Positions 32,915-45,177 are shown, counted from the stretch's first letter. The stretch: DNA of 64,000 nt from Prorocentrum cordatum (GCA_963575745.1 CAUYUJ010016879.1:138501-202500), one strand, 5' to 3'. Notes: a model not told the origin generated them from the letters alone. Made by a program: numbers and translations.

Positions 32915-33858
32915 GCCCCCCTGCGAGCAGCACTATACAATGTAAACATTCGTCGTGCCTAGCAGGACCCAAGGGAAAGGGGAGAGAAGGAGAAAGGTTG
33001 CTGGACTCCGGACCCGGAACGACACTGCAGAAAGCCGACCAGGACACAGCCCAGAGTCTTGAAGTCTTTCTGGAAGCGGCCTGGGAGCGATCCTTGCTTC
33101 TTGGGTTCTGCTTGCGTCGATCCAGCTCCTCGGCCTCGTCTACGAGGGCTAGCTTACCATGGGTGGGCAGACTCGCCAGGGCGGCAGTGCCCTTGGATAT
33201 GTCGCCCTTCGTTAAAGCATCAACGGGATCCGACCGTGGGGACTCCAGCGGACGTGTCCGCTCCTTCTCTAACGTCTCGCGCACCACTGCCAGATCCAGT
33301 GCCGTCCTCCTGCCCTTGACACTGGCGCTGCCTTTCTTGGGCATCGCGTCGTAGATACTCCTGGCGTCTACGACGTGGACGTGCTCTTCACGACCGCCGA
33401 GGCGGCAGTTGCTCCTGAGAACTGCAGTGAACGGACCTGCTTCTCGGGAACAATCCGAAACGTCCACATCTTGAAACATCACGTCTCGGTACAAGATTTG
33501 GTCGGGGAAAAGGAAAAAACTACTTCCGCCACTGCCGAGGACAGAGCTTGCGTTTCGCCGGCCAGAGTCGAGGCAACTTTCCAGCGGAGCTTTGAACTCC
33601 TCCACCCGAGGGTGAACGCTCGAACCAGGCGGTTTCCAATCACGCTCGCATCCGCGGCGAGCACCATCCACGCGCCCTGCGCGGGGTCCTCCAGGAGGCC
33701 CCTCTCGCCCACCTGACCTTCGTTCGCCCCAACCCCTCCGGCGTCGGAAAACGACGCGAAGGCGATTTTTTCTTGGCGAGGCGCCAGATGCTCAGGCCTC
33801 TAGAGGCCGTCGCTCTCCAGTGACGGACCATCTTGTTAGCACAGGACACATCTCTCAC
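32901..33858 (-). pseudogene. RNase H domain, copy 3
   Basis: The part before SDAGG is in 33858-33640 (frame lost at a missing base near 33777). 33671-32901 carries HVVDARSIYD, ALDLAVVRETL and DPVDALTKGDIS. Confidence 0.68.
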
Positions 33859-33979
33859 CGTAGGCTGCTTGAGCCTGCTGGCCAGAATGCCGGCCGCCCC
33901 CGCGGCCTCCGGTCGAGATTCACGCCCGACCCAGTTCAGCTCGTAGATAAGTGATCTTAAGGCCTTGAACTCTCCCTAC

Positions 33980-34660
33980 TCAAGGGGGGGACTTCTTTTG
34001 ACCCAACCGTGCCCGGGCGAGAATCACAGGTCGGATCTCCTCGAGAATGTACTTTTCCTGGTCCATGGTCGCGCGCCGCGGGCCGACGCGCACAGATCGC
34101 CCGGCGCACTCGACGGGCCCCGCGCGACAGTCGCGGCACTTCCCGAAAATGAACCTGCACTCGAGAGCACTCCAGATCCACTGCCTGGATTCGGACGAGT
34201 TGCTGGCTATAAAGAAATCATCCACCTCCAAGAGAACCCCGTTAACTATCTTTCCTCTTGAGTCGTGCCAGGCCCACCAACGCGGTTCCAGGAGGCTTCG
34301 ACAGAAACCCTTGTCTTTCAAAAAACGGACGATAGTTTTGCGCCATGCTAGAGGCGAGTCGTCGAGACCATCAACGCTGACGTTCACACGGATGAGGGAG
34401 CCGGGTTCAACCTTGATTCCTTCGCATGGTTCCACATATATTCCTCCTTGCGAACGCTGCATGGGATCCGACTGGCGAGAAGCATTCTTGACATCAGCGA
34501 TATCACCGAGAAGGGAAAGGTTCATCATCACCTGAATGAACACGTGGATGGACGTGGTCTGGAAAGTGGGGGAGTAGACGAACAATAATCCTGTGTCTGG
34601 ATCCTTGTGTCCGAGCACACACACACCAGCGCGACTTCGCCTGAGGCTCTGAAAACGCAT
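33980..34660 (-). pseudogene. Reverse transcriptase, copy 3 (open frame)
   Basis: 226 codons open, with DVKNASRQSD, GLDDSPLAWRKT and EVDDFFIAS. Same Phe to Ser change as copy 2 and same C7 end. Confidence 0.78.
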
Positions 34661-34688
34661 CCCCCACGGGTTGCCACCTACGCGCCAC

Positions 34689-35862
34689 TCAGCTGATAAT
34701 CACGCGCTCAAGACAAGAGCGCTTCGCTGCCGCCGCCTCCTTCGGCGGCACGACTTCTACCGCTCCTGAGTTGGCCATACTTTGCCCCCCCTCATCATCT
34801 GAAATCTCAGACTTGCCACGCTCGGCTGGCGAGAGCTTGCCGAGAGACACCTCGCCGCCGCGGCCGGCCGCGAAGATTTCCAGATCCGGTTCGGGCCCCG
34901 GGACCTCGGTCAGAGCGACTCCCTCTTCGTCTCCCGGCGTCACCCAAATATGTGCCCTTCCTCTCGGGGACCGCTCACGCTCCCCCGATCCGCTGCCGCG
35001 GGACATGTTCTCAAACTCCTCGATCCTGCGCCCGACGACGCCCCGATGCCCCTGGCCAGGCCTGAACTCTGTCGGGCCCACAGGCGAGGAGGGAGGGATA
35101 GACGGAGGAGGGAGAGCAGGATGGGAGTGACCGGGGGAAGAGATAGGAACGCCGCGTCCCTCTCCTGGAGGGCCCAGCATGGAGGCGGTTCGATTCCGGC
35201 GCGCTCGACGTCGCCCGTCGCCGGCGGGCAGCTGGCACTTCGACTTGTCGCCTCGTCGGCCCTACGCCTGAGAATACAGGCGGGGACATCTCCGGGCTGG
35301 TCGATCCTAGTTCTGCCTCGAAAGGGAGGCGCTCGGAAGCTCTCGGCTTCGGACTGAGCGCTCTAGTTCCTGCGAGTGAAGCGGGAGGAGAGGGAGAGGA
35401 GGAATCTTCTGGAGAGGCGTCGGGCTGAGCAGCACTGGGCCCTCCCGGCCTCTGCGGGGCCTCGATCTCGCCCTCTCGGTTGCTTCTGTCCAGAGGGAGA
35501 GAGGGAGCGCCGAGAGGGAGGGAAGTAGCCTCGCTGCCGTCGGGAGACACCTGCCGGGAGTGGCCGTCCGCCTCCTCGGAGATAGATGGGAGGCGAGTCA
35601 CCTCAGATCCAGCTCGAGCAACGACCGAGCCTCCGTCCGAAGACGGAGGAAGAGGACCGACCCGAGGCCTAGCCGTCCGAAGCCCCCTGACGGGGTCGAG
35701 GTTCTGGCCCGTGCGCCCTCCTACCTCAGGCCCAACTGGCTGCGACACCAGCCATGGAGGTGGCGGAGAACCCGCTGGCGCGCTGGGCGCCGGATCGGAC
35801 CCCGGGGCCAGGGCTCGATCCCAAGCCTCATCGGGAGGTGGGCCCTCCCGCTGCACATCCAC
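34689..35862 (-). pseudogene. Acidic/Pro-Ser linker, copy 3
   Basis: 35862-35011 is open for 283 codons and 35180-34689 for 163. Same composition and same terminal SCLERVIIS-stop. Confidence 0.5.
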
Positions 35863-36121
35863 AGCCGAGGCCCGTCGCGTTCGGACTTGGCCAAACAGCT
35901 CGGTCCACTGCGGATCTCGCGCTAGCTTGATCCCGCACCTGTTCGGGAGACCACTTCCAGAGACGCGCTCTCGCCGCGACCCAAACCGTTCTGCGCTCAG
36001 CCAGCACTACGACCCCCGGGCCCGCCCAGGCGCCGCGGCGCTGGCCGAGAGCGTCGGCCCTGGGACCCGCCTTGGTCGCACGCCTCCGCACAAACACCCA
36101 GTGGCCCGGGGTAAAACTCAC
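35828..36121 (-). pseudogene. Integrase C-terminal domain, copy 3
   Basis: Essentially the copy 2 sequence (PGHWVFVRR...SPEQVRDQ). Confidence 0.6.
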
Positions 36122-36576
36122 CGCGGGCCGGGCCCGGCACGGACCCGACTGGCTCTCTGAACCTTCTCCCGGGCAATGGTCTCCAGTGCCAACCTACGGG
36201 CTAGCTCTCGCACCTTCTGAGATCGAGCATACTCGGCCCCGGCCGAATCCCACTCGGACGCTGGCCTCAGGCTGCCCCGCAAGCCTGGAAGGCCGAGATG
36301 ATCGTCAGACAATAGCTCACGGGGAAGCCTGGGATTCACTCCGAGAACAAGTTGGAGGGAGAGAGAATCCGCCGCTGTGCCAAAACCAATGCGTGGGCGC
36401 ACAACTCATATATAAGTTCCTCGAGTTCAGCCAGGTCTGCTGGAATGGACGACCCTGCTTCCAGTTCGGCCTCCATCCGCTCCTTGATCCACCCTCCAAT
36501 GTCTCTCATCCCTGCCGTTCTGCCATGGAGAGTTGGCGTCACATATGTGGTGCAGCACCCCCCACTGTTCCAATCG

Positions 36577-36990
36577 TCACGCGAATCGATCCTCGAACTC
36601 CGAGCCTCCGTCGGAGAGCACGAAATGAGGAGCGCCGAACGGTCGAATCCAAGCGTGCACGAAGGCGCGCCAAACGCTCGCCGCCCTGGGCCCCTCGGCT
36701 CTCACACACACTTGCAACTCGGGCCCAAGGTGCACTATGTTCAGGAAGAGAATCGTCTTATCCTGAAAGGGAAGATATAATAAATCAACTCCCACTATGT
36801 GATTGAATGTGAAGGTCCTCGGCATGGATACACGCCTGGGAACGGAGTTTCTCGACCTCTCGGCACATTCCAAACATTTGAAAGAGTCACATATCCAGCG
36901 AAGCACGTGTATCTTCACACCTCTGGCGCGCAGGACTCTGATGAACTTCCTGTTATCCGGATGGCCCATATTGTGGTGAAGACGAAACAC
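36577..36990 (-). pseudogene. Integrase, copy 3 (stop in core)
   Basis: The same TGA as copy 2 after EFEDRFA. A further change (CLECAERSR for CSECAERSR) leaves the metal-binding Cys pair intact. Confidence 0.74.
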
Positions 36991-37295
36991 GAGGCGCTTC
37001 TCTTGCTCACTAGGCTCAGGATACCGCCATCTCTCGACAGTACTGGTGGCTTTCGTCGGCCAGGTCTCCGGCTCGTCTTCTCCGCTGTCCTCAAGGTCCC
37101 CTGGGCCCTCTCCGTCTGACAGCTCCCCGACCAGAAACGCGCTCTCGTCGAACTCCGCCCCAGGCGGCCTTCCTACCTTGACTCGCCCCGCCCCATTGTT
37201 CTCTCACCGCGCGGGCCACCGCATCGACAAACCGAGGGAGGCAGACCTGGGCCCGAGAGGTCCGCGATCGACCTTCGAGCAGCACGTGCCTGTGA

Positions 37296-38239
37296 CTATC
37301 GTCGCACCAGTGGCCTCCTAGCACCTCTTGGATCCCACGATGATTGCTCAGAATCCCGGTGGGTTTTCTTGTTAAGCCCCTCCCCTGTGACGTAGAGCCC
37401 ATAGGTACACATGTCCACCCTGATACGTCGCACCTCAAGAAGCTCCGCGATCGCCCGAACCACCTTAGCGCCCCAAGACGCGGCGAACAAAGGGTGCTCG
37501 AACGCGAAGAACCGACCGTAACGGATCTGATGATCGGCGATCTTCATACAAAGGATAGGTCCTCGAGCCCTTCCCGAACGGCGATCGACCACACACCACC
37601 AGGATCACTGACAGTTTTGCTGATCCTGCTGGTTGCTGAGAAGGTCCGGCAGGGTGGGCAGAGCCATATGATCTCCGGCTTGTCCGCGTATATGCTTCTC
37701 CAAAGCCTCCCACGGTCCGCAGTTTGTCCGGAATCCCATCCGGTAGACAAGTCCCAACTAGAGGCCTCTCCGAGGGCCACCCCTCGCTTCTGGGCCCTTG
37801 GGCCTATCCTGGGAGGGGGGGGCACTTCCATAGAGCTCGCCCCCTGCCTGGCTTTCCTCCTGGGCCCGTCCTGCTTCAACTGCTCGTGGCCCGTTCCTCG
37901 CGAGATAACCATGGCCTCTAGGGCCCCTCTCACTTCCCGGGGGCAAGCGGACTCGCGATCATCATTCACGGCGTCTCCATCTATCCATTCGGCCCCCTCC
38001 AGTTCCGGGCCCTCTGGAGCTCTGGCCCGAGCTGGAAGCCCCCGCAACTGCTCTTGCGTTCTTCTCCGGAGCTGCGCTCCCGCGAGCTTGCCCCGAGCTT
38101 CACTCGACTTGCTCTGAAGCACTGGAACGGGAAAAAACAAAGCTGGCCGAGATACGGAAGAGCGCCCAGAGACAACTTGTCCGTCGGCTCTCTCAGCCTC
38201 AGAAGGAAGGCAGCCGCACTGCTCGCAGCGCGCGACCAA
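37296..38239 (-). pseudogene. PPC/EHP module, copy 3
   Basis: The longest version: 38239-37544 (231 codons) includes the CEQCGC pair, the helical stretch and WLCPPCRTFS. The EHP half is at 37592-37296 in a second frame, as in the other copies. Confidence 0.6.
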
Positions 38240-38241
38240 GT

Positions 38242-39849
38242 TCAGACGGGGCTGGCCCTCGCCCTGTCACCCTCGAGACTCCTGACTCGCTGACTGATCT
38301 CGGCATCGTCGGCAATGATCTCCCAACCGTCTGGAGAACCTGGATCCGTCTCCTCGGGAATCGGCCCGAGGCCCAAACGCTCCATGGTACCCGTAGTGGT
38401 TGGTGCCGTCGCCGTTGACGTCGTCAGAGTCGTCGTCGCGGCGGGGCTGCCTTGCGCCCCGTTTGGCCCCCCGCTGGCCGAGACCCCGCTGCTCGAGTTC
38501 ACCCGGGGATCTCCCTGATCCAGCATCTGGATCTGGGCGTTGGCCACCTGCACCAGTCCAGTGACTGCCGTTCCGATCTGGACCAGCATCTGACCCAGCT
38601 GAGAGACCGCCATGCCGATGTTCCCGACCGTCGTGACCATCCCATTCACCGCATTGTTGATCCCATCCAGCGTCTCGGCGAAGTCCTCGAAGCCTGGGAT
38701 CAGCCGACAGATCTCGATCACTCCCAAGTATATATGCTGTAGTCCTTCTTCGACCTGGGAGGCTGGAACCTGCTGCTGGCCCATCACGACTTGCATCGTC
38801 CGGTTCAGTGCCTCTTGAGCTCGATCGAGCGCTCTGACGCTCTCGGGCACAGACTATAATTACCATTGCAATCCCTGCAAGAGCGCGGCCAAGCTGTTGA
38901 TCCTAGTCAGAGCCGCGCCTCCGGCCTGAAATTGCGGGCTGTTCTGCATCACCCCGACGGCCCTCTGAGCGGATGCTGCCGCCGCCCGCGCTGCCTCGGC
39001 GGCGGTCTGCTGGGGGGGGCCGTTGTTCCCGGGCGCGCCTCGGGGTATCCAGGTAAGTCGATCCCCACAGAGTGTTCACCGCGACCCCGAGCCATGCTGC
39101 TTGCCGCAGTACTTGATAGCGTCGCGTGGACGCCCGCACTCGGGAGCTGGCTCGGGCGGGGGCTCGGCTGGAATAGCAGCCGTCGCTGCCGCCACCGCTC
39201 CGGGACTGCCTGTGCAAAGCCCCGCCGAGCCGGGAAGGAGCTGCTCCACGGCGTTCCTTGGAACGCATCGGCCGTCGTCGATCCAGCGCCCAGCTTGGGC
39301 GGAAGGTTCTTCGGGACAGAGCTGCTCCTCGCCCGCCGTCGACGGCGGGACCTCGCGCCGAGGCACTTCGTCGAGCGCTGCCGCGAGCCGAGACTGCATC
39401 GCTGGAGGCCACTGAGGGGCGAAGGCGGCCGCGCCCCACAGCGTCGGCCGCGGCACCTGGGGAGGCGGCCCTGCCGCTGTCTGTTGCGGGATGCCGACCG
39501 TCGCTCCTGGCTCGAGACTCACGGCCTCGGCAGCACCGCCGGGAACCCGCCCACCCCCGCGCCCTGGTGGGAAGCCGTAGTTCTCCGTTGAGCGACCCGA
39601 GTCGTCGGTGTCTCCTCCGGCGCTGGCCAATGCAACGTCGGCTAAGGCAGCCTCGCGCCTGGCTAGGAACTCTTCCGTGGCCCCCTTGGCCACTGGTTCC
39701 TTCTTCGGCCCGGCCGACGCCGGCCCGGCCATCAGCGCTGCCGGAAGGATGTTCTCACCAGCCATCGTAGACCTGAGTGGAATTTTCGACCGAGAAAGCT
39801 CCGCTGTCTGGGAGGTCGCGCAAGCCGATAGCGAGGCTCGAGCCAACAC
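38242..39849 (-). pseudogene. Polyprotein spacer, copy 3
   Basis: Stretches 39849-39076 and 38850-38242. A 6-bp loss relative to copies 1 and 2 near 39232 (GCCGGG-AAGGAG, missing TTGG and neighbours) changes frame at LLPGSAGLC. Confidence 0.5.
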
Positions 39850-41173
39850 GTGCTACATACCCAGAGATGAGGTCGCTACCCGGAATCTCTGAGACCACCC
39901 CGTTGCTGTCGTCTGGTCCTCCGAGCACCACCCGAGCTTTGTCTCTGGATCCTAAGCCCCGGACCTGACCCCGAGCCGCTAACTGAGCCATAGGCTGGTA
40001 GACCTCCTTGATCGCCTTCCTGATCTGGGCCGCGAGGCCCTGCACCTTGTCTCTGAAGCCCTGCTGAGGGTTCTTCTTGATGGCCTCTCCCTTCGCCCCC
40101 TTCTGCTTGCCTGCGAGGCCCTGCGCGAGGCCGTTCTTGATGGGGCCAACCTTGGATCTCTGGAGCCCTCGGCACCTCGCGCCCCTGACCGCGGGTAAGA
40201 CAAGGAGGGGGATCGAGAGGAGAGGCGTGCACTTACTCAGGGCGCCGCCCGAGCCCATCTCCCGGGCTCGCCCCCCCCCGTTCTTCAGAAAAGAAATAGC
40301 TGTAAGGAACGAGCACTTGCTCAGGGCCTCTCGAGGCGCCTTGCCTCCACAGGACACAAGACCGATGATGTCGGCCATTCGATGTCCTGACCCCAGCCTG
40401 GCCATCGGAACACCCTCCCCCCGCAGGGTCCGGGACCGCAAAACATCACTGGGAAGATCTAATATACACTCGAGAAGGTCCAAAAGATTAACGCCGAGCA
40501 TGCGAGGAACGTCCTCGCCCAACACCGTCGCCTCGACTTGGCCGAGAACGCCCGCCAAACAGAAGGGAAAGAGGACGGCGGCGATCACCTTCGCCAGGCC
40601 CCCCACTCCGCGGGCACTTCGAAGAGGCCTCACGGACTCGGGCACCGGGACATACTGGAAGCCGCGCCTGGCTAGCTCGTGGGACTCCGCGTTGGGCGCC
40701 AAGCACCCGACGATGTCGCTGGCCGCCCCTGGGCCCACCAGGCCCTGCTTCGCTGCTGTCGCCAGGAACGCGTTATCGACCTCATCCTGGATCACCTTCA
40801 GGGCCTCAAGCCTCTCGCCCGCGACTACTGGCAGGCACGGCCCACTGGAAACACACCCGGTCAACGCGTAGCCGGCCAGGTTATTATTTTTCTCGTCCGG
40901 AAACTGCCGCTCGCCGTCGGCAGCGGGGAAATTGGGACATTATCTCGACCAACGTTCCTTCTGTAGGCATCGCAAACAGCGGGTCACTTTCGTCGGCCGC
41001 TCGCGCGACATGCGTTCCCCATGCCCTCGCCCCGGGAAGCCGCCTCGACCTCGCCCTCGACCGCCGTCTCCTCGCCGACCAGCTTCGCGCCGACCGCCGC
41101 CGTGGCCGCCACCTCCTGCCGCTCGACCGGTGGATCGAAAATACTCATGATCTCGCTCGACAGCTCTCTTCAA
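39755..41173 (-). pseudogene. Zinc-knuckle, protease-like and downstream region, copy 3
   Basis: After the shared TAA the frame from 40864 stays open for 369 codons. The protease-like part (FLATAAKQGLVGPGA, ARGVGGLAKVIAAV) runs on through LGSGHRMADIIGLVSCGGKAPREAL. A hydrophobic stretch (TPLLSIPLLVLPAV) and a Lys-rich stretch (GLAGKQKGAKGEAIKKNPQQG) follow, ending at DGW. It shows the downstream spacer was once one continuous polyprotein. Confidence 0.68.
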
Positions 41174-42428
41174 GTCCTTGTTCTGATTCCAAGTCCTCTA
41201 TCTCAGCCAAAACGGTCAATACTTCCTCCTCGCTGAGATCGTCTTCGACATCGTCCTCAGACTCACCACCTTCGGACTCTGCATCGTCTCGCCGTTCGTC
41301 GAGGCAGTTCCCCGCGCCGAATGGGCTTGGAGGGGGGGGAAGAAAGACAGAGCCTGAAGCCTCGCCCGCTTGACCGACTTCTGCGGCCATCACGGGGCGA
41401 GAAGTGGACCGGCCCGTCACCAACCGCTCAGCGCCGCCGAAGTCCATCTGGCGCAGTGCCCAGGCGACCTGCCTGCACTCGATGCTGCCCTGGGTCAGCG
41501 TCCTCATGTTTTGTTGACCCTGGGCTGACAACCCCGCACCTTCCTCGAGCATCAGGCCTTTGAGCTTCTCGGATAGCCAGAGGTCGCTCCCCTCAGCTTC
41601 CTGAAACTGTAGGTCTCTCCTGGCAACGCACGGCGTCAGCGACTCCTTGGCCTCACGAGTCCCTTCACATAGAGCTCGTCGTCCCACTCGTCGGAGCTCG
41701 TCTCCTTCACGCTCGCCGCTCATGAGGTCCATCCGCTGGAGCAGCACCTCGAGCCACTGGCTGCTGGTCAGCAGGTGGTCGGGCACATCGTCGAACTTCG
41801 CCTGCATCGACCAGTCGAAGAGGCCAAGGAACTTCTCTAATCGCCACCACAGCGCGACGTCTGTGCTGCGATCCCACCTGCGGGCAGCCTTCTTCCACTG
41901 CCGATAGTGTGTCCACCCAGGCCAGGCTGGAGGACCCGTGAAGTCGCCACGGGCCTGACCGCCCCAGGAGGACACCTGCCACCCGTCGGAGGGCCACCAA
42001 CTGTTTTGCTGCTGCTCGGGGCGACTTTGCCACTGATGGTCGTGCCACTCGCCTCGTCCGTCTTGGCCCGTCCATGGCTGGTCGTCCCACTCACTCTTGT
42101 CGCGGCCGACGGCCCACTTGTCACCGTCTCGATCAGCGCCGTCGCTCTTGCGCCGCCCGCCGCCCCAAGGGTCTTGTTCCTCCCACGGGTCGGCGCTCTC
42201 CGGGCGCCGTGTCTCGCCACCACTACCTGGCGCCGTCGCTCGAGAGCCGGCAGCCGTCCTGCTGTCGATTATGCTTAGCACTAACTTTCGCAGCTCCTGC
42301 ACCTGGGCAGCGAGTGCCTCCACAGCTGACTGGGCTGCTGACTCCTGAATCTCCCGCGCTCCCGGTGGACCCCCTTCACCTGGAGCGCCACCGCCTATCA
42401 CCGCGTATGTCTCCTCGTCAGCCGGCAT
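41145..42428 (-). pseudogene. gag: Gag-like protein, copy 3
   Basis: 427 codons, MPADEETY start. Single substitutions (DDQPW for GDQPW, SAVEALAAQ) versus copy 2. Open to the same acidic tail as copy 2. Confidence 0.74.
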
Positions 42429-42556
42429 GCCGGCACCTGCCGTGGATCCAACACTGCACGTCTCGTCGAGCGAGACCGGCCAGGCCGTAGGAGCCGCGCG
42501 TGCCCGCCGCCAGTCACCTAGCTGCGTGCCGCGCTGCCCGCCTCGGCCATGGCCAG

Positions 42557-42572
42557 CCCCGCTCCGCTACCA
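42557..42572 (-). promoter_or_regulatory. Primer-binding site (copy 3)
   Basis: Identical sequence and spacing to copies 1 and 2. Confidence 0.73.
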
Positions 42573-42574
42573 AC

Positions 42575-42716
42575 TGTGGCAGCAGCAGGAACAGCGGATG
42601 CCGCTTAGCCTTGAGCCGACCCGGCAACGGACCACGAACGTCGTGAGTCTTGGCAAAACTCTTTCGTGAATGAAACTAATGCTAAACCTAAACCCTGAAG
42701 ACTGGAACTCCACAAC
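42575..42716 (-). repeat. 5' LTR, copy 3, truncated
   Basis: Same truncation as copies 1 and 2, with a two-base loss near 42653 (GGCAAAACTC instead of GGCTACAACTC) and AAACGG at the host junction. Confidence 0.8.
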
Positions 42717-42821
42717 AAACGGCTGTGGGACCGTGTGGTCCAATAGCGTGATCAAACTGTTCCACATGGGCGTATCCACAATTAGGGGGCGGCGGTGATT
42801 CGCCGCAGGCGTCTTCGATAC

Positions 42822-44054
42822 GATTCCGTATCAAAGCTCTCCACTGCAATGGGCACCGCTAACCCCAAGTCGATCTCCACGGTGCACCCCTGATCCACAC
42901 CGTAAATCTGTGGATAATTGGGGCTTTGCACGCAAGAGCCGACAAGCGTGCAGTCGCCGCTGACTGCTGCCCACATGTGCATTACAGACTGTGGTGCCGG
43001 TGTCGGTAGCGCCGCAGGCGTCGGTGGCTCAGGTACCTGTGCGCACAACCTCCAACCTTTCTCGCTCCACATATTATCAGATGACCAAACTATGCTCGTT
43101 GACGGTATGATGCCGTCGGGTCCATAGGTTCCTGAATATTCCACCCCGTTGACAATGAGGTAGTCGAAAAACGACTCCGTATTGAAGCTCTCCACTAGAA
43201 TAGGTGCCGCTGACCCCGAATCGATCTCCACGGTGCACTCCTGGTCCACGCCGTAATCCTGCGGGTAGTTGGGGCTCTCCACGCAAGGGCCATCAATCGC
43301 GCACTCGCCGCTGACAGCCGCCCACATGTGCACCAGTGCGGGCGTCGGAGGTGCGGGAGTGGGCCACACGGCTGTCGGTGGTGGAACAGGTGTCGGTGGC
43401 GCGCTTGGCATGGGCGCGGGTGTCGGGACAGCGGGTGTCGGTGGGGCAGGCGTCGACGGTGGAGAGCCTGCGCACAGCCTCCAGCCACTCTGGGTTGCAG
43501 TAAAGTCAGAAGACCAAACAATACTCGTTGATGGTGTGATGCCGCTGGGACCGATGCCTCCAGAATACTCCACTCCGTTGACAATGAGGTAGTCGAAAAA
43601 CGACTCCGTATTGAAGCTCTCCACGAGGATAGGTGCCGCTGATCCCAAATCGATCTCCACGGTGCACTCCTGATCCACGCCGTAATCCTGCGGGTAGTTG
43701 GGGCTCTCCACGCAAGAGCCGTCTCTCGCGCACGCGCCGCTGACTGCTGCCCACATGTGCACCAGTGCGGGTACTGGTGGCGCGGGTGCTGGTGAGACTG
43801 CTGTCGGTGGTGGGGCAGGCGTCGGTGGCGGAGGTGTCGGTGGAGCGATTGGCATTGGCGCATGCGTCGGTGGCGCAGGCGTCGGTGGCGCAGGCGTCGA
43901 CGGTGGAGAGCCTGCGCACAACCTCCAGCCACTCTGGGTTGCATAGGAGTCGGAGGTCCAACCTAAGCTCGTTGATGGTGTGATGCCACTTGGACCAGCA
44001 CTTCCAGAATACTCTACTCCGTTGACGGTGAGGTAATCGAAATCCGCAGCCGCT
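42822..44054 (-). CDS. Multi-CUB protein, internal exon (unit 4)
   Basis: Third 1,233-nt copy with identical half-CUB / two CUB / half-CUB architecture and the same splice signals. It has one TAC to TAG-like difference only in the opposite strand, and the coding frame stays open. Its upstream intron is the only one without the retroelement (45939-44055, 1,885 bp). Its downstream intron (42821-31463) is 11.36 kb. Confidence 0.8.
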
Positions 44055-44137
44055 CTTACACGCGGTGGAGCAGTTTGTCAACGTCTACCAGCTGTCTGGT
44101 AGGATCTCTGCAGTGTTCCATGACCGCCTCCCCCTTC

Positions 44138-44304
44138 TGACTACCTACCAGACCACCCCAACCCCACCCGAAGACCCCAATTTCGGGTTGGGGGGGGTAC
44201 GGGTTCCATATGTGTTTTTTCAATGTTCCCCGACCACCCCCAACTGGAAATGGAGGGCAAATTGAGGCCTTCGGGTTGGGTTGAGGTGGTTTGGTGGGTG
44301 GTGA
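44138..44304 (+). mobile_element. 167-bp MITE-like insertion in unit 4 intron
   Basis: Absent from the same place in units 1-3. Ends are inverted repeats: the left end starts TGACTACCTACC and the right end, reverse-complemented, starts TCACCACCCACC. Over the first 36 positions I count 30 matches, both arms ending in CCCGAAG. It is flanked by CCTTC on both sides (44133-44137 and 44305-44309), a 5-bp target duplication, whereas units 1-3 have a single CCTTC. No coding capacity. Strand is arbitrary. Confidence 0.8.
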
Positions 44305-44616
44305 CCTTCGCCGCGCTCACGGGTTGAGCATCGCCCCCCAGAGAGAGCCACAGGACGGGCCCGAGGCTGGATCGAAGAGCCCCCGAAGGCGGCCACGCCC
44401 GCGGAAGAAGGCCCCAGGACGGCACGGAGGAGCCGCCCAGGGGCCGAAGCGTCCCCGAGATGGTCGAGCCGAGCCTCTTCGGGAGAGCCCGGTGGAACCG
44501 CTGCAGGGCGGCCCCGAGACCCTCGACCGGGCCCCCGGCGGGCTTTTGAATGACCCCCCTCGAGGCCCCAGGGAGGCCCCGAGGAAGCCACCTGAAATGA
44601 AGGGAGCGGGGCCGTC

Positions 44617-44870
44617 GACGCGAGCGACGTGCGGGGACGACGACTACGACGACGAGCGCGACGACGACGAGGACGACGACGACGAGGGCGAGGACGAGGG
44701 GGAGGACGAGGGCGACAGCAACGACGACGACGAGAGCGACGACGACGACGAGGGCGGGAAAGACGGCAACGTCGTCGTCGTTGTCGCACTCGTCCTCGCC
44801 CTCGTCGTCGTCGTCCTCGCCGTCGTCGTCCTCGTCGTCGCAGTCGTCGTCCTCGCACACCGTCCGCGTC
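44617..44870. repeat. GAC/GTC inverted repeat in intron (unit 4)
   Basis: The shortest copy, with a contracted left arm and GACAGCAACGAC. Present even though this intron has no retroelement, so the hairpin belongs to the host intron and predates the insertion. Confidence 0.85.
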
Positions 44871-44895
44871 GACAGCCCGCCCCGCGAGAGGCTGC

Positions 44896-45146
44896 GGACG
44901 AGGACTGCGTGCCTCAAGAAACCCACGCCAGTGCAGACGGGGCACTCAACTGGAGCGGATATCGAGCTCAGCCCCTTCCGTGCTGCGCGGCTGCTACGCT
45001 GACGCGGCGGCGGCGGGGTGCCGCGGGCAACTGGATCCGCCGCCCCCCGTGGTCTTTCCACAGGGGTGGCTGGCGTGCTACGCTTCGTCCTGGGGCTTCG
45101 GCACAGCGCGCCAGCCAACCGGAATGCTGCACAATCCGCACAATCC
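44896..45146. other. About 250 bp present only in unit 4 intron
   Basis: Units 1-3 read GCTGCGGACTGCGCACAATCCGG. In unit 4 the corresponding bases are split by about 250 bp (starting CGAGGACTGCGTGCC, containing a CGGCGGCGGCGGGG run and ending ..CTGCACAATCCG). CACAATCCG is repeated at the right junction. No inverted termini seen. It may be an insertion in unit 4 or a deletion in the ancestor of units 1-3. Confidence 0.6.
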
Positions 45147-45177
45147 GGCGATTTGCGTTGTCAGATCGCCTCCAAGA

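Larger units (their letters stand above)
32743..42716 (-). mobile_element. Ty1/copia-type LTR retroelement, copy 3 (intronic, dead)
   Basis: Third copy, offset 12,593 bp from copy 2 at the 5' LTR. It has the longest protease-region frame (40864-39755) and an open RT (34660-33980). The integrase carries the same TGA as copy 2, so copies 2 and 3 are closer to each other than to copy 1. Confidence 0.88.

Noticed and set aside
7606-42716. Assembly artefact as the cause of the 12.6-kb repeats
   Set aside because: Units carry private differences: the copy 1 intact integrase, a 24-bp expansion in unit 3, an MITE in unit 4 and two extra CUB domains in unit 1. An exact copy count still needs spanning reads.
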